From the NCBI GenBank assembly GCA_003150235.1, contig QAMW01000015.1:1-64000 (forward strand): 64,000 nucleotides of DNA. The letters run 5' to 3'. Of this stretch, positions 8,447 through 16,002 are shown piece after piece. Each line of letters opens with the position of its first letter. Positions within the stretch are counted from its first letter, which is position 1. The stretch comes from Bacteroidales bacterium (GTDB taxonomy: Bacteria > Bacteroidota > Bacteroidia > Bacteroidales > Muribaculaceae). Below the pieces are notes generated by a model. That model did not search any database, was not told the DNA's origin, and saw only the letters and a list, made by a program, of their open reading frames with translations. Position numbers and translations under genes: made by a program.

Positions 8447-11400
8447 ATGGCTTTTAGAAAAGACAATAAGACAAAAACCGGTTTTTCCAAAATCTCCATC
8501 GGACTTGCTTCGCCCGAGGAGATTCTGGAGAAGTCAAGCGGCGAGGTTCTCAAGCCTGAGACCATCAACTACCGCACCTACAAGCCCGAGCGCGACGGTC
8601 TCTTCTGCGAGAAGATATTCGGTCCGGTAAAGGACTACGAGTGTCATTGCGGAAAGTACAAGCGCATCCGTTATAAGGGCATCGTGTGCGACCGTTGTGG
8701 TGTCATGGTGACTGAGAAGAAAGTGCGTCGCGAGCGTATGGGTCATATCAAGCTCGTCGTTCCTGTCGCACACATCTGGTATTTCCGTTCATTGCCCAAC
8801 AAAATCGGCTATCTACTCGGACTTCCCTCGAAGAAGCTCGACGCTGTAATCTACTATGAGCGTTATGTGGTGATACAGCCCGGTGTTGCTGAAGGCGTTC
8901 AGGCTCTTGACCTGCTTACCGAAGAGGAATACTTTGATATACTCGACAAGCTCCCCCAGGGAAATCAGCAGCTTGAAGATACCGATCCCAATAAATTCAT
9001 CGCCAAGATGGGTGCAGAGGCTGTTTACGACCTGCTTACCCGTCTTGACCTTGATTCTCTTTCTTACGAGTTGCGTCACCGCGCCAATACCGACGGTTCG
9101 CAGCAGCGTAAGACCGAGGCGCTCAAGCGTCTGCAGATTGTAGAGTCGTTCCGTGCCTCACGTCACCGCAACAAGCCTGAGTGGATGATTCTTCAGGCTG
9201 TGCCAGTGATTCCGCCGGAACTTCGCCCGCTTGTGCCTCTCGACGGCGGTCGTTTTGCGACATCCGACCTTAACGACCTTTACCGCCGTGTTATTATACG
9301 TAACAACCGTCTGAAACGTCTTATCGAGATAAAGGCTCCCGAAGTCATCCTCCGTAATGAGAAGCGTATGCTTCAGGAGGCTGTTGACTCTCTGCTTGAC
9401 AACTCTCGTAAGTCATCGGCTGTGAAGACCGAAGCTAACCGTCCCCTCAAGTCACTTTCCGACTCTCTCAAGGGTAAGCAGGGTCGTTTCCGTCAGAACC
9501 TTCTCGGTAAGCGTGTCGACTATTCCGCACGTTCGGTTATCGTCGTCGGTCCTGAGTTGAAGATGCACGAGTGCGGTATTCCCAAGAATATGGCTGCCGA
9601 GCTTTACAAGCCGTTCATCATCCGTAAGCTCATTGAGCGCGGTATCGTGAAGACCGTGAAATCGGCGAAAAAGATTGTCGATCGCAAGGAACCTGTCGTT
9701 TGGGATATCCTCGAACACGTGATGAAAGGTCATCCCGTGCTGCTTAACCGTGCCCCGACACTTCACCGTCTCGGTATCCAGGCATTCCAGCCCAAGATGA
9801 TCGAGGGCAAGGCTATCCAGCTTCACCCGCTTGCTTGTACGGCATTCAACGCCGACTTCGACGGTGACCAGATGGCAGTACACCTCCCTCTCGGCAACGA
9901 GGCTATTCTCGAGGCACAGATGCTTATGCTCGGTGCCCACAACATTCTTAACCCCGCTAACGGTGCGCCTATCACCGTGCCTTCTCAGGACATGGTGCTC
10001 GGTTTGTATTATATCACCAAACTTCGTGAAGGCGATAAGGGCGAGGGTTCCAAGTTCTATGGTCCCGAAGAGGCTCAGATTGCCTACAACGAAGGTCGTG
10101 TTACTCTCCATGCTCCCGTTTCGGTGGTGGTTGATGACATTGATGAAAACGGCAATCCTATACAGCATCTTGTCGAGAAGACTTCTGTAGGTCGTATTCT
10201 CGTCAACCAGTTTGTTCCTAAGGAAATCGGTTATGTCAACCAGATTCTTTCCAAGAAGTCTCTGCGCGACATCATCGGTCGTGTAATCAACACTTGCGGT
10301 GTTACCCGTTCGGCACAGTTCCTTGACGACATTAAGAACCTCGGTTACTATATGGCATTCAAGGGCGGTCTGTCGTTCAACCTCGGTGACGTGCTTATTC
10401 CTGAGGAGAAAGAGAAACTCGTGGCTGAGGGTAACGAGCAGGTACAGGAAGTGCTCAACAACTACTCGATGGGTTTCATTACCAACAACGAGCGTTACAA
10501 TCAGATTATCGATATCTGGACTCATGTGAACTCACGTCTTACCGATATCCTCATGAAGCACATGACCGCAGCCAACCAGGGCTTCAACTCTGTCTTCATG
10601 ATGCTTGACTCCGGTGCCCGTGGTTCTAAGGACCAGATTCGTCAGCTTGCCGGTATGCGTGGTCTTATGGCAAAACCGCAGAAAGCCGGTGCCGAAGGCG
10701 GTCAGATTATCGAGAACCCGATTCTTGCCAACTTCAAGGAAGGTCTGTCAGTGCTTGAGTACTTCATCTCAACCCACGGTGCCCGTAAGGGTCTTGCCGA
10801 TACCGCATTGAAGACAGCCGACGCCGGTTATCTTACCCGTCGTCTTGTCGATGTGGCTCACGACGTGATTATTCACGAGGAGGATTGTGGCACACTCCGT
10901 GGTCTCGTATGCACCGAAATCAAGAACAACGAAGAGGTTGTCGCTTCGCTTGGCGAGCGTATCCTCGGTCGTGTTTCCGTACATGATATTATCGATCCTA
11001 TCACCGGTGAGGTTATAGTGGCTTCAGGCGAAGAAATCGATGAAGTTGCAGCCAACCGCATCAACGAATCGCCTATCGAATCGGTCGAAATCCGCTCGGT
11101 ACTTACTTGTGAGTCTAAGAAAGGTGTATGCGCCAAGTGTTACGGTCGTAACCTTTCCAACAATCTTCTTGTCCAGAAGGGTGAGGCTGTCGGCGTGATT
11201 GCCGCGCAGTCAATCGGTGAGCCTGGTACTCAGCTTACACTCCGTACATTCCACGTCGGTGGTGTGGCTTCAAATATCGCGGCTGTGTCTACGATTACTT
11301 CACGTTATGAAGGTCATCTTGAAATCGAGGAACTTCGTACCGTCGACACCGAGGAGAAAGGTCCCGACGGACAGACTGTCCAGGTGGTTATCGGTCGTCT

Positions 11401-12733
11401 TGCAGAAATGCGTATCATAGACCCCAATACCAAGATGATGCTTACCAACGCTAACATTCCTTACGGTTCGAAGCTCTATTTCCCCAATGGCGCTACCGTG
11501 AAGAAGGGCGATGTGATTTGCGAATGGGACCCGTTCAATGCCGTCATCATTTCGGAAGTCGGTGGTAAGATTCAATTCCAGAACCTTGTCGAGAATGTCA
11601 CCTATCGCGTGGACTACGATGAGCAGACCGGTCTTGAAGACAAGATTATAATAGAATCGAAGGATCGTACACGTGTGCCTGAGGCAAATATCGTTGATGC
11701 CAACGGTCAAATCATCAAGACGTATGCTCTCCCGGTAGGCGCTCACCTTATGGTTGAAGACGGTGCTTCCGTTAAACCGGGTGATGTATTTGTCAAGATT
11801 CCTCGTTCTGCCGGTAACGCCGGTGATATCACCGGTGGTCTTCCCCGTGTTACCGAGCTGTTTGAGGCTCGTAACCCGTCTAACCCCGCAATCGTTTCTG
11901 AAATCGACGGTGAGGTTAAGTTCGGTAAGGTCAAGAGAGGTAACCGCGAGATTTCCGTAACTTCCAAGCTTGGTGAGGTCAAGAAATATCTTGTGCCGCT
12001 GTCAAAGCAGATTCTTGTGCAGGAAAACGATTATGTACGCGCAGGTACTCCGCTTTCCGACGGTGCCATCACTCCCGCCGATATCCTCAATATCATGGGT
12101 CCGACTGCCGTACAGGAATACATCGTCAACGAAGTTCAGGATGTCTACCGTATGCAGGGTGTGAAGATTAACGATAAGCATTTTGAGGTTATCGTGCGTC
12201 AGATGATGCGCAAGGTCAACATCCTTGATCCGGGTGACACTTGCTTCCTTGAGCAGCAGATTGTCGACAAGCGCGAGTTTATGGATGAGAACGACCGCAT
12301 CTGGGGTAAGAAAGTGGTGGTTGACGCAGGCGACAGCGAGACGCTTAAGCCCGGTCAGATTATCACCGCCCGCAAGCTCCGTGACGAGAACTCCGCCCTT
12401 AAGCGCCGCGACCTCAAGACTGTCACTGTACGTGATGCTGTTCCCGCTACTTCTGAGCAGATTCTTCAAGGTATCACTCGTGCCGCTCTTCAGACTTCAA
12501 GCTTCATGTCGGCTGCTTCATTCCAGGAGACTACCAAGGTGCTCAACGAGGCTGCTATCAACGGTAAGACCGATTATCTTGAGGGCATGAAGGAAAATGT
12601 TATCTGCGGTCACTTGATTCCTGCCGGTACCGGACTTCGCGAATACAACAATCTTGTTGTTGCGGGTAAGGATGACATTGATTCCGTATTTGACTCTGCC
12701 GATGTGATTGATATCGCTCACACTGAGCTTTAA
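8447..12733 (+). CDS. rpoC: DNA-directed RNA polymerase subunit beta'
   Basis: RNA polymerase beta' subunit, 1428 aa. The N-terminal zinc ribbon (CHCGKYKRIRYKGIVCDRCG, from about residue 67), the catalytic magnesium-binding NADFDGDQMAVH at about residue 468, and the second zinc site (CESKKGVCAKCYG) in the C-terminal half are intact. It ends 21 bases before a strong terminator, closing the tuf-rpoC block. Confidence 0.98.
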   Translation: MAFRKDNKTKTGFSKISIGLASPEEILEKSSGEVLKPETINYRTYKPERDGLFCEKIFGPVKDYECHCGKYKRIRYKGIVCDRCGVMVTEKKVRRERMGHIKLVVPVAHIWYFRSLPNKIGYLLGLPSKKLDAVIYYERYVVIQPGVAEGVQALDLLTEEEYFDILDKLPQGNQQLEDTDPNKFIAKMGAEAVYDLLTRLDLDSLSYELRHRANTDGSQQRKTEALKRLQIVESFRASRHRNKPEWMILQAVPVIPPELRPLVPLDGGRFATSDLNDLYRRVIIRNNRLKRLIEIKAPEVILRNEKRMLQEAVDSLLDNSRKSSAVKTEANRPLKSLSDSLKGKQGRFRQNLLGKRVDYSARSVIVVGPELKMHECGIPKNMAAELYKPFIIRKLIERGIVKTVKSAKKIVDRKEPVVWDILEHVMKGHPVLLNRAPTLHRLGIQAFQPKMIEGKAIQLHPLACTAFNADFDGDQMAVHLPLGNEAILEAQMLMLGAHNILNPANGAPITVPSQDMVLGLYYITKLREGDKGEGSKFYGPEEAQIAYNEGRVTLHAPVSVVVDDIDENGNPIQHLVEKTSVGRILVNQFVPKEIGYVNQILSKKSLRDIIGRVINTCGVTRSAQFLDDIKNLGYYMAFKGGLSFNLGDVLIPEEKEKLVAEGNEQVQEVLNNYSMGFITNNERYNQIIDIWTHVNSRLTDILMKHMTAANQGFNSVFMMLDSGARGSKDQIRQLAGMRGLMAKPQKAGAEGGQIIENPILANFKEGLSVLEYFISTHGARKGLADTALKTADAGYLTRRLVDVAHDVIIHEEDCGTLRGLVCTEIKNNEEVVASLGERILGRVSVHDIIDPITGEVIVASGEEIDEVAANRINESPIESVEIRSVLTCESKKGVCAKCYGRNLSNNLLVQKGEAVGVIAAQSIGEPGTQLTLRTFHVGGVASNIAAVSTITSRYEGHLEIEELRTVDTEEKGPDGQTVQVVIGRLAEMRIIDPNTKMMLTNANIPYGSKLYFPNGATVKKGDVICEWDPFNAVIISEVGGKIQFQNLVENVTYRVDYDEQTGLEDKIIIESKDRTRVPEANIVDANGQIIKTYALPVGAHLMVEDGASVKPGDVFVKIPRSAGNAGDITGGLPRVTELFEARNPSNPAIVSEIDGEVKFGKVKRGNREISVTSKLGEVKKYLVPLSKQILVQENDYVRAGTPLSDGAITPADILNIMGPTAVQEYIVNEVQDVYRMQGVKINDKHFEVIVRQMMRKVNILDPGDTCFLEQQIVDKREFMDENDRIWGKKVVVDAGDSETLKPGQIITARKLRDENSALKRRDLKTVTVRDAVPATSEQILQGITRAALQTSSFMSAASFQETTKVLNEAAINGKTDYLEGMKENVICGHLIPAGTGLREYNNLVVAGKDDIDSVFDSADVIDIAHTEL

Positions 12734-12754
12734 TCAATACATGGATACTATAAT

Positions 12755-12788
12755 AAATGGGCGTATCAATCGCGATACGCCCATTTTT
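12755..12788 (+). terminator. Intrinsic terminator of the rpoBC operon
   Basis: Inverted repeat aaatgggcgtatc / gatacgcccattt (12755-12767 with 12774-12786), 6-nt loop, followed by a T-rich tail. It lies 21 bases after the rpoC stop. An ATG inside it (12757) is in frame with the next gene but is terminator sequence, not a start. Confidence 0.92.
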
Positions 12789-12845
12789 GTATTGTTTTGG
12801 GGCAAAAAGATGCCACCTGACTCCGCTATTTAGTCGTATATTCCG

Positions 12846-12853
12846 TATATTTG
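12846..12853 (+). promoter_or_regulatory. Bacteroidota -7 element (TATATTTG)
   Basis: Exact match to TAnnTTTG, ending five bases before the ATG at 12859. If used, transcription would begin at or next to the start codon and give a leaderless or near-leaderless mRNA. No convincing TTTG -33 element was found, so the site is moderate evidence only. Confidence 0.5.
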
Positions 12854-12858
12854 CCGAT

Positions 12859-13941
12859 ATGAAGACTATTGCTGCTTTTTTACTGGCATTATCCCTGTTG
12901 TGCCATGTTTATGCCGTTGCCTGTACCTCGGCGATTGTCGGTGGACACCTTACTCCCGACGGCCGCCCGTTGCTTTGGAAACACCGTGACACCGGTACCG
13001 AGCATAATTTCGTGGCGAGTGTCGCCGCTCAGTCTCCCGGCGAAGCTGACTTTGTGGCGTTATTCAATGCCGGTGACACTCTTCTGCGTGAGGCGTGGAC
13101 AGGTGTAAACAGTCATGGATTTGCCGTGATGAACACTGCTTCATATAATCTTGCTCCTGATACTGCGTCTTACCGCGACATGGAAGGCGTCATAATGGCG
13201 CGCGCCCTGAAGTCGTGCCGTACGGTCGCCGATTTCGCTATATTGCTTGACTCTCTCCCCAAGCCGCTCGGAGTCCAGGCTAATTTCGGAGTGATCGACT
13301 CTCTGGGCAATGGCGCATATTTTGAGACGGGAGACTATGGTTATACGATATATGATGTCGCTGATTCTCCCGAAGGATACATCATCCGCACAAACTATTC
13401 ATGTTCCGGCGACTCGACGTGTGGCTACGGGTATATCCGGTTGCAGAATGCCGAAGCTCTTATACGTCCTTTTGTCGAAGCCCGGCAAGTTACTCCTGAG
13501 ACATTTACTGAGTGTCTGTCACGCAGTTTTTATCATTCGTTATTAGGGCGAGATATGCTTGACAGCTCTGACAGCTGGATTGTAGACCAGGATTTTATTC
13601 CCCGTTATTCGTCCAGTGCATCGGTGGTGATTGACGGTGGCGTGATGTGGACTGTGATAGGTTATCCGCCATGTTCTTATGTGCTTCCCGCTACTGTCGA
13701 ATACGTGCCTGCGCAGCTTGCCGCCGACCCGGCGACCGGTCGTAGCGCGCTTTGTGACACAGTCGTGGCGCGCAAGCATGAAGTGTTCCCCGTTAAACGT
13801 GGAAGCGGACAGCACTATATCGATGCTGTCCGCCTTAAATCGTATTGCGACTCATGTCGCTCTGTCAGTCTTGACAATTACCGCGAGTATCGCGACCGTT
13901 TATCTCGGGGCGATTTTCGGCTCGGTGGAGGGCATGATTGA
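12859..13941 (+). CDS. Exported C45-type (acyl-CoA:6-APA acyltransferase-like) Ntn hydrolase
   Basis: A 360-aa exported protein. The signal peptide (residues 1-21) ends just before Cys22 in ACTSAIVGG; the following segment (PLLWKHRDTG, then HNFV) and later VNSHGFAVMNTASYN fit the N-terminal-nucleophile hydrolases of the C45/IAT group, where the exposed Cys is the nucleophile and cleaves amide bonds. Substrate cannot be read from sequence: penicillin-type amides, N-acyl amino acids or lipids are all possible. I use the ATG at 12859 because it begins a clean signal peptide and the upstream in-frame ATG lies in the rpoC terminator. The 3' end overlaps the convergent thioredoxin gene by 42 bases. 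Confidence 0.8.
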   Translation: MKTIAAFLLALSLLCHVYAVACTSAIVGGHLTPDGRPLLWKHRDTGTEHNFVASVAAQSPGEADFVALFNAGDTLLREAWTGVNSHGFAVMNTASYNLAPDTASYRDMEGVIMARALKSCRTVADFAILLDSLPKPLGVQANFGVIDSLGNGAYFETGDYGYTIYDVADSPEGYIIRTNYSCSGDSTCGYGYIRLQNAEALIRPFVEARQVTPETFTECLSRSFYHSLLGRDMLDSSDSWIVDQDFIPRYSSSASVVIDGGVMWTVIGYPPCSYVLPATVEYVPAQLAADPATGRSALCDTVVARKHEVFPVKRGSGQHYIDAVRLKSYCDSCRSVSLDNYREYRDRLSRGDFRLGGGHD

Positions 13942-14379
13942 CTCCACGTTGGCTATAAGCTCTTCTTCAGGCATAAAGCCTACACTGCGGTTGATTACAC
14001 CCTCTGTGTTGACAAATAGCAGGGTAGGGATTGAGCTTACTCCATATTGTTTCGCGATGCCGGGGCATTTGTCGACATTAACGGAGATAAATCTTACTTT
14101 ACCTTTATATTTATCAGCAACTTTGTGGAAGATGGGTGAGAGTTCCTTGCATGGAGGACACCATTCAGCCCAAAAGTCTACGACTACCGGTGCTGGTTGA
14201 GCACCGCCGAATTCAAGGATGTCGTCAGGTCCGAGTACTATAGGCTCTCCGCTTGCCTCCGCAAGCTCCTCTTGTAATTTCTCTTCTCCCTGGGCTTCCT
14301 TTTGTGCTGTGTTGCCGCCGCAGGAGGTAATCCACATTCCACATGCGAGCAGTGCCGCACAGATTAGTGATTTTTTCAT
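13900..14379 (-). CDS. Thioredoxin-fold lipoprotein
   Basis: A 159-aa envelope thioredoxin. The signal peptide ends in a lipobox (WITSC, Cys20). A linker (residues 21-50) leads to a thioredoxin domain with WCPPCK (Cys74, Cys77) and the cis-Pro loop SSIPTLL. It probably reduces or exchanges disulfides in the periplasm; the partner is unknown. ATG 14379 is chosen over an in-frame ATG 24 bases upstream because it gives the clean MKKSLI signal start. The C-terminal codons overlap the convergent C45 gene. It lies downstream of mdh, with a terminator between. Confidence 0.9.
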   Translation of the reverse strand: MKKSLICAALLACGMWITSCGGNTAQKEAQGEEKLQEELAEASGEPIVLGPDDILEFGGAQPAPVVVDFWAEWCPPCKELSPIFHKVADKYKGKVRFISVNVDKCPGIAKQYGVSSIPTLLFVNTEGVINRSVGFMPEEELIANVESIMPSTEPKIAPR

Positions 14380-14390
14380 TATTGTCAGTT

Positions 14391-14429
14391 TAAATATAAA
14401 CAAGGTGTTCCGATTAAAGGAACACCTTG
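14391..14429 (-). terminator. Intrinsic terminator after mdh
   Basis: An 11-bp perfect stem caaggtgttcc / ggaacaccttg (14401-14411 with 14419-14429), 7-nt loop. On the minus strand it is followed by the T-rich tail tttatattta. It separates mdh from the thioredoxin gene. Confidence 0.85.
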
Positions 14430-14457
14430 CATTGTTATATGGTTCAATTCTCTATTA

Positions 14458-15393
14458 TCAGAGTGATGCGGCAAGTGCGCCGTTGGTTTTACGTACAGCC
14501 TCTGCACTCTTGGCGAAGAGAGCCTTTTCTTCTTCGTTGAGCTTGACGTCGATAATCTTCTCGATACCGTTCTTGCCCAGGAGACAGGGAACACCTATGC
14601 AGATGTCGCTTTCGCCATATTCACCTTCTACAAGTGCGGAGCAGGGGATTACACGCTTCTGGTCGTGGAGCACGGCTGCAACTACCGATGCCGAAGCTGC
14701 GCCGGGAGCATACCATGCTGAGGTGCCGAGAAGTGATGTGAGGGTGGCACCGCCTACCATTGTGTCGGCTGCTACCTTGGCAAGAGTTTCCTTGTCAAGA
14801 AGTTCGGTTGCGGGGATGCCGCGGTATGTAGCGTAACGGGTGAGAGGAATCATGGTGGTATCGCCGTGTCCGCCGATTACCATGCCTTCGATTTCGTTGG
14901 GGTTGGCGTTGAGGGCGATGCTGAGGAAATATTTGAAGCGTGAGCTGTCAAGCGCGCCGCCCATACCGATGATGCGGTTTTTGGGAAGACCTGATACCTT
15001 GTGGATAAGATAGGTCATTGTATCCATAGGGTTTGACACGCAAAGGATGATTGCATTGGGTGAATATTTAAGCACGTTGTCGGTTACTGACTTTACGATG
15101 CCTGCATTTACACCGATAAGTTCCTCGCGGGTCATTCCGGGCTTACGGGGAATACCTGAAGTGATTACCACTACGTCGCTGCCGGCAGTTTTCTCATAAT
15201 CGTTTGTCACACCGGTCATGCGGGTGTTGATGGTGAGCAGATTTGCCGTCTGCATGATATCCATGGTCTTGCCTTCTGCGAGACCTTCCTTGATGTCGAT
15301 TAATACTACCTCATCAGCGATGTTGTTGGTTACCAATACATTTGCACAGGTTGCTCCTACATTGCCCGCGCCTACAACTGTTACTTTTGACAT
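14458..15393 (-). CDS. mdh: Malate dehydrogenase
   Basis: NAD-dependent malate dehydrogenase of the LDH-like type, 311 aa, interconverting malate and oxaloacetate. In this fermentative group it serves the reductive succinate/propionate branch, so it works with the methylmalonyl-CoA decarboxylase operon at 39-44 kb. The nucleotide-binding motif GAGNVGATCANVL is at residues 7-19, the substrate arginine loop is SGIPRKPGMTREEL, and the catalytic His is in GGHGDTTMIP. The promoter region carries a perfect palindrome (15446-15471) overlapping a TATTTTTG -7 box. Confidence 0.97.
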   Translation of the reverse strand: MSKVTVVGAGNVGATCANVLVTNNIADEVVLIDIKEGLAEGKTMDIMQTANLLTINTRMTGVTNDYEKTAGSDVVVITSGIPRKPGMTREELIGVNAGIVKSVTDNVLKYSPNAIILCVSNPMDTMTYLIHKVSGLPKNRIIGMGGALDSSRFKYFLSIALNANPNEIEGMVIGGHGDTTMIPLTRYATYRGIPATELLDKETLAKVAADTMVGGATLTSLLGTSAWYAPGAASASVVAAVLHDQKRVIPCSALVEGEYGESDICIGVPCLLGKNGIEKIIDVKLNEEEKALFAKSAEAVRKTNGALAASL

Positions 15394-15443
15394 ATCTAAA
15401 TTGGTTTATTTTGGTTGAAAAATCTTCACTCTTTATTCACCTG

Positions 15444-15471
15444 CAAAAATACGGAAATATTTCCGTATTTT
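15444..15471 (-). promoter_or_regulatory. mdh promoter -7 box with perfect 26-bp palindrome
   Basis: On the minus strand 15451-15444 reads TATTTTTG, an exact TAnnTTTG box, 51 bases upstream of the mdh ATG. Positions 15446-15471 are a perfect inverted repeat with half-site aaaatacggaaat and no spacer. The palindrome covers the -7 box and the region up to the expected -33, so it is a good candidate operator. The regulator is unknown. Confidence 0.65.
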
Positions 15472-15555
15472 GAAATCTTTAATAAAATTTTATTTTTCCC
15501 GCCTCAATGAGGTGATTGGATGTGCAGATTGTTGTCCGCAGTGCCTCATCTTTGT

Positions 15556-15718
15556 TTAGCCGGGGCGTTGAGCTAAGCGAAACCCCCGGAAATAGATGCA
15601 AAATCAGATGTTTCCGTAGGAATCATCTTGGCGCATGGTTGATGATTCCATGTCGGGAAACGATATGGGGGCGAGCCCGCAGTCCGGGGGTATCGCTGCG
15701 CTCAACCGCTCGGCTAAA
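15556..15718. repeat. 163-bp long imperfect palindrome (nested inverted repeats)
   Basis: Outer 36-base arms (15556-15591 and 15683-15718) are imperfect inverted copies: one reads tttagccggggcgttgagc, the other arm's complement tttagccgagcggttgagc, and both end in acccccgga. A second nested pair (gtttcc..ggaatcatc with gatgattcc..gggaaac) sits in the centre, about 15610-15661. It touches the end of the Rhs-core fragment. It may be a non-autonomous mobile repeat or a REP-like structure; no transposase is present and no target duplication was recognised. Confidence 0.7.
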
Positions 15719-15893
15719 TTTGGATTATCCCCTGAACGGGGATAAAACCATCACATTCAGAAATTTGCCTGTAGGTGCGTGCGTGGAAGTCGTGGAAGTC
15801 GAGCCCGTACATTGCATCGAGTTCCTTGCCGCCGAACTTGCAGGGCTGGTGGTCGGGAATTTGGTGGTAATTGAATAGCTGGGAGAGGCGTTT
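15714..15893 (-). pseudogene. Fragment of an Rhs repeat-associated core domain
   Basis: An open stretch without its own start. In the frame read on the minus strand from 15893 it encodes KFGGKELDAMYGLDFHDF, then HARTY, matching the conserved end of the Rhs/YD-repeat core in Bacteroidales (typically KFGGKELD..GLDxYDFGARxYD). After ARTY the match stops and the frame ends at 15714-15716, at the edge of the long palindrome. Upstream of 15893 the frame closes. It is a short leftover of a large polymorphic-toxin-type gene or of its recombining tip, not a functional gene. Confidence 0.7.
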
Positions 15894-15940
15894 TCATGAT
15901 GTATGAGTGGTTTTCACAAATATAGCGATTGCAATCAGGC

Positions 15941-15979
15941 ATAAAGAAAAAGGGCTGAGTCAAGTCCTGACACAGCCCT
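15941..15979 (-). terminator. Terminator of the T9SS-type protein gene
   Basis: A 12-bp stem with one A-A mismatch (15951-15962 with 15968-15979), 5-nt loop, followed on the minus strand by ttttctttat. It lies 23 bases after the stop of the gene at 16003-17484. Confidence 0.85.
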
Positions 15980-16002
15980 CGTGGGTATTGCCTTTGTCGT
16001 GC

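Noticed and set aside
9452..10525. Long open minus-strand frame (357 codons) inside rpoC
   Set aside because: It is a mirror of a strongly coding region in another frame, lies wholly inside rpoC, and has no family pattern, start signal or promoter.
12757..12858. Longer N-terminus of the C45-type protein starting at 12757
   Set aside because: The start and first codons are the rpoC terminator stem and its tail; the signal peptide begins only at 12859.
15516..15878. Plus-strand open frame of 120 codons through the palindrome
   Set aside because: It crosses the inverted repeats and runs antisense to the Rhs-core fragment; no family match and no start signal.
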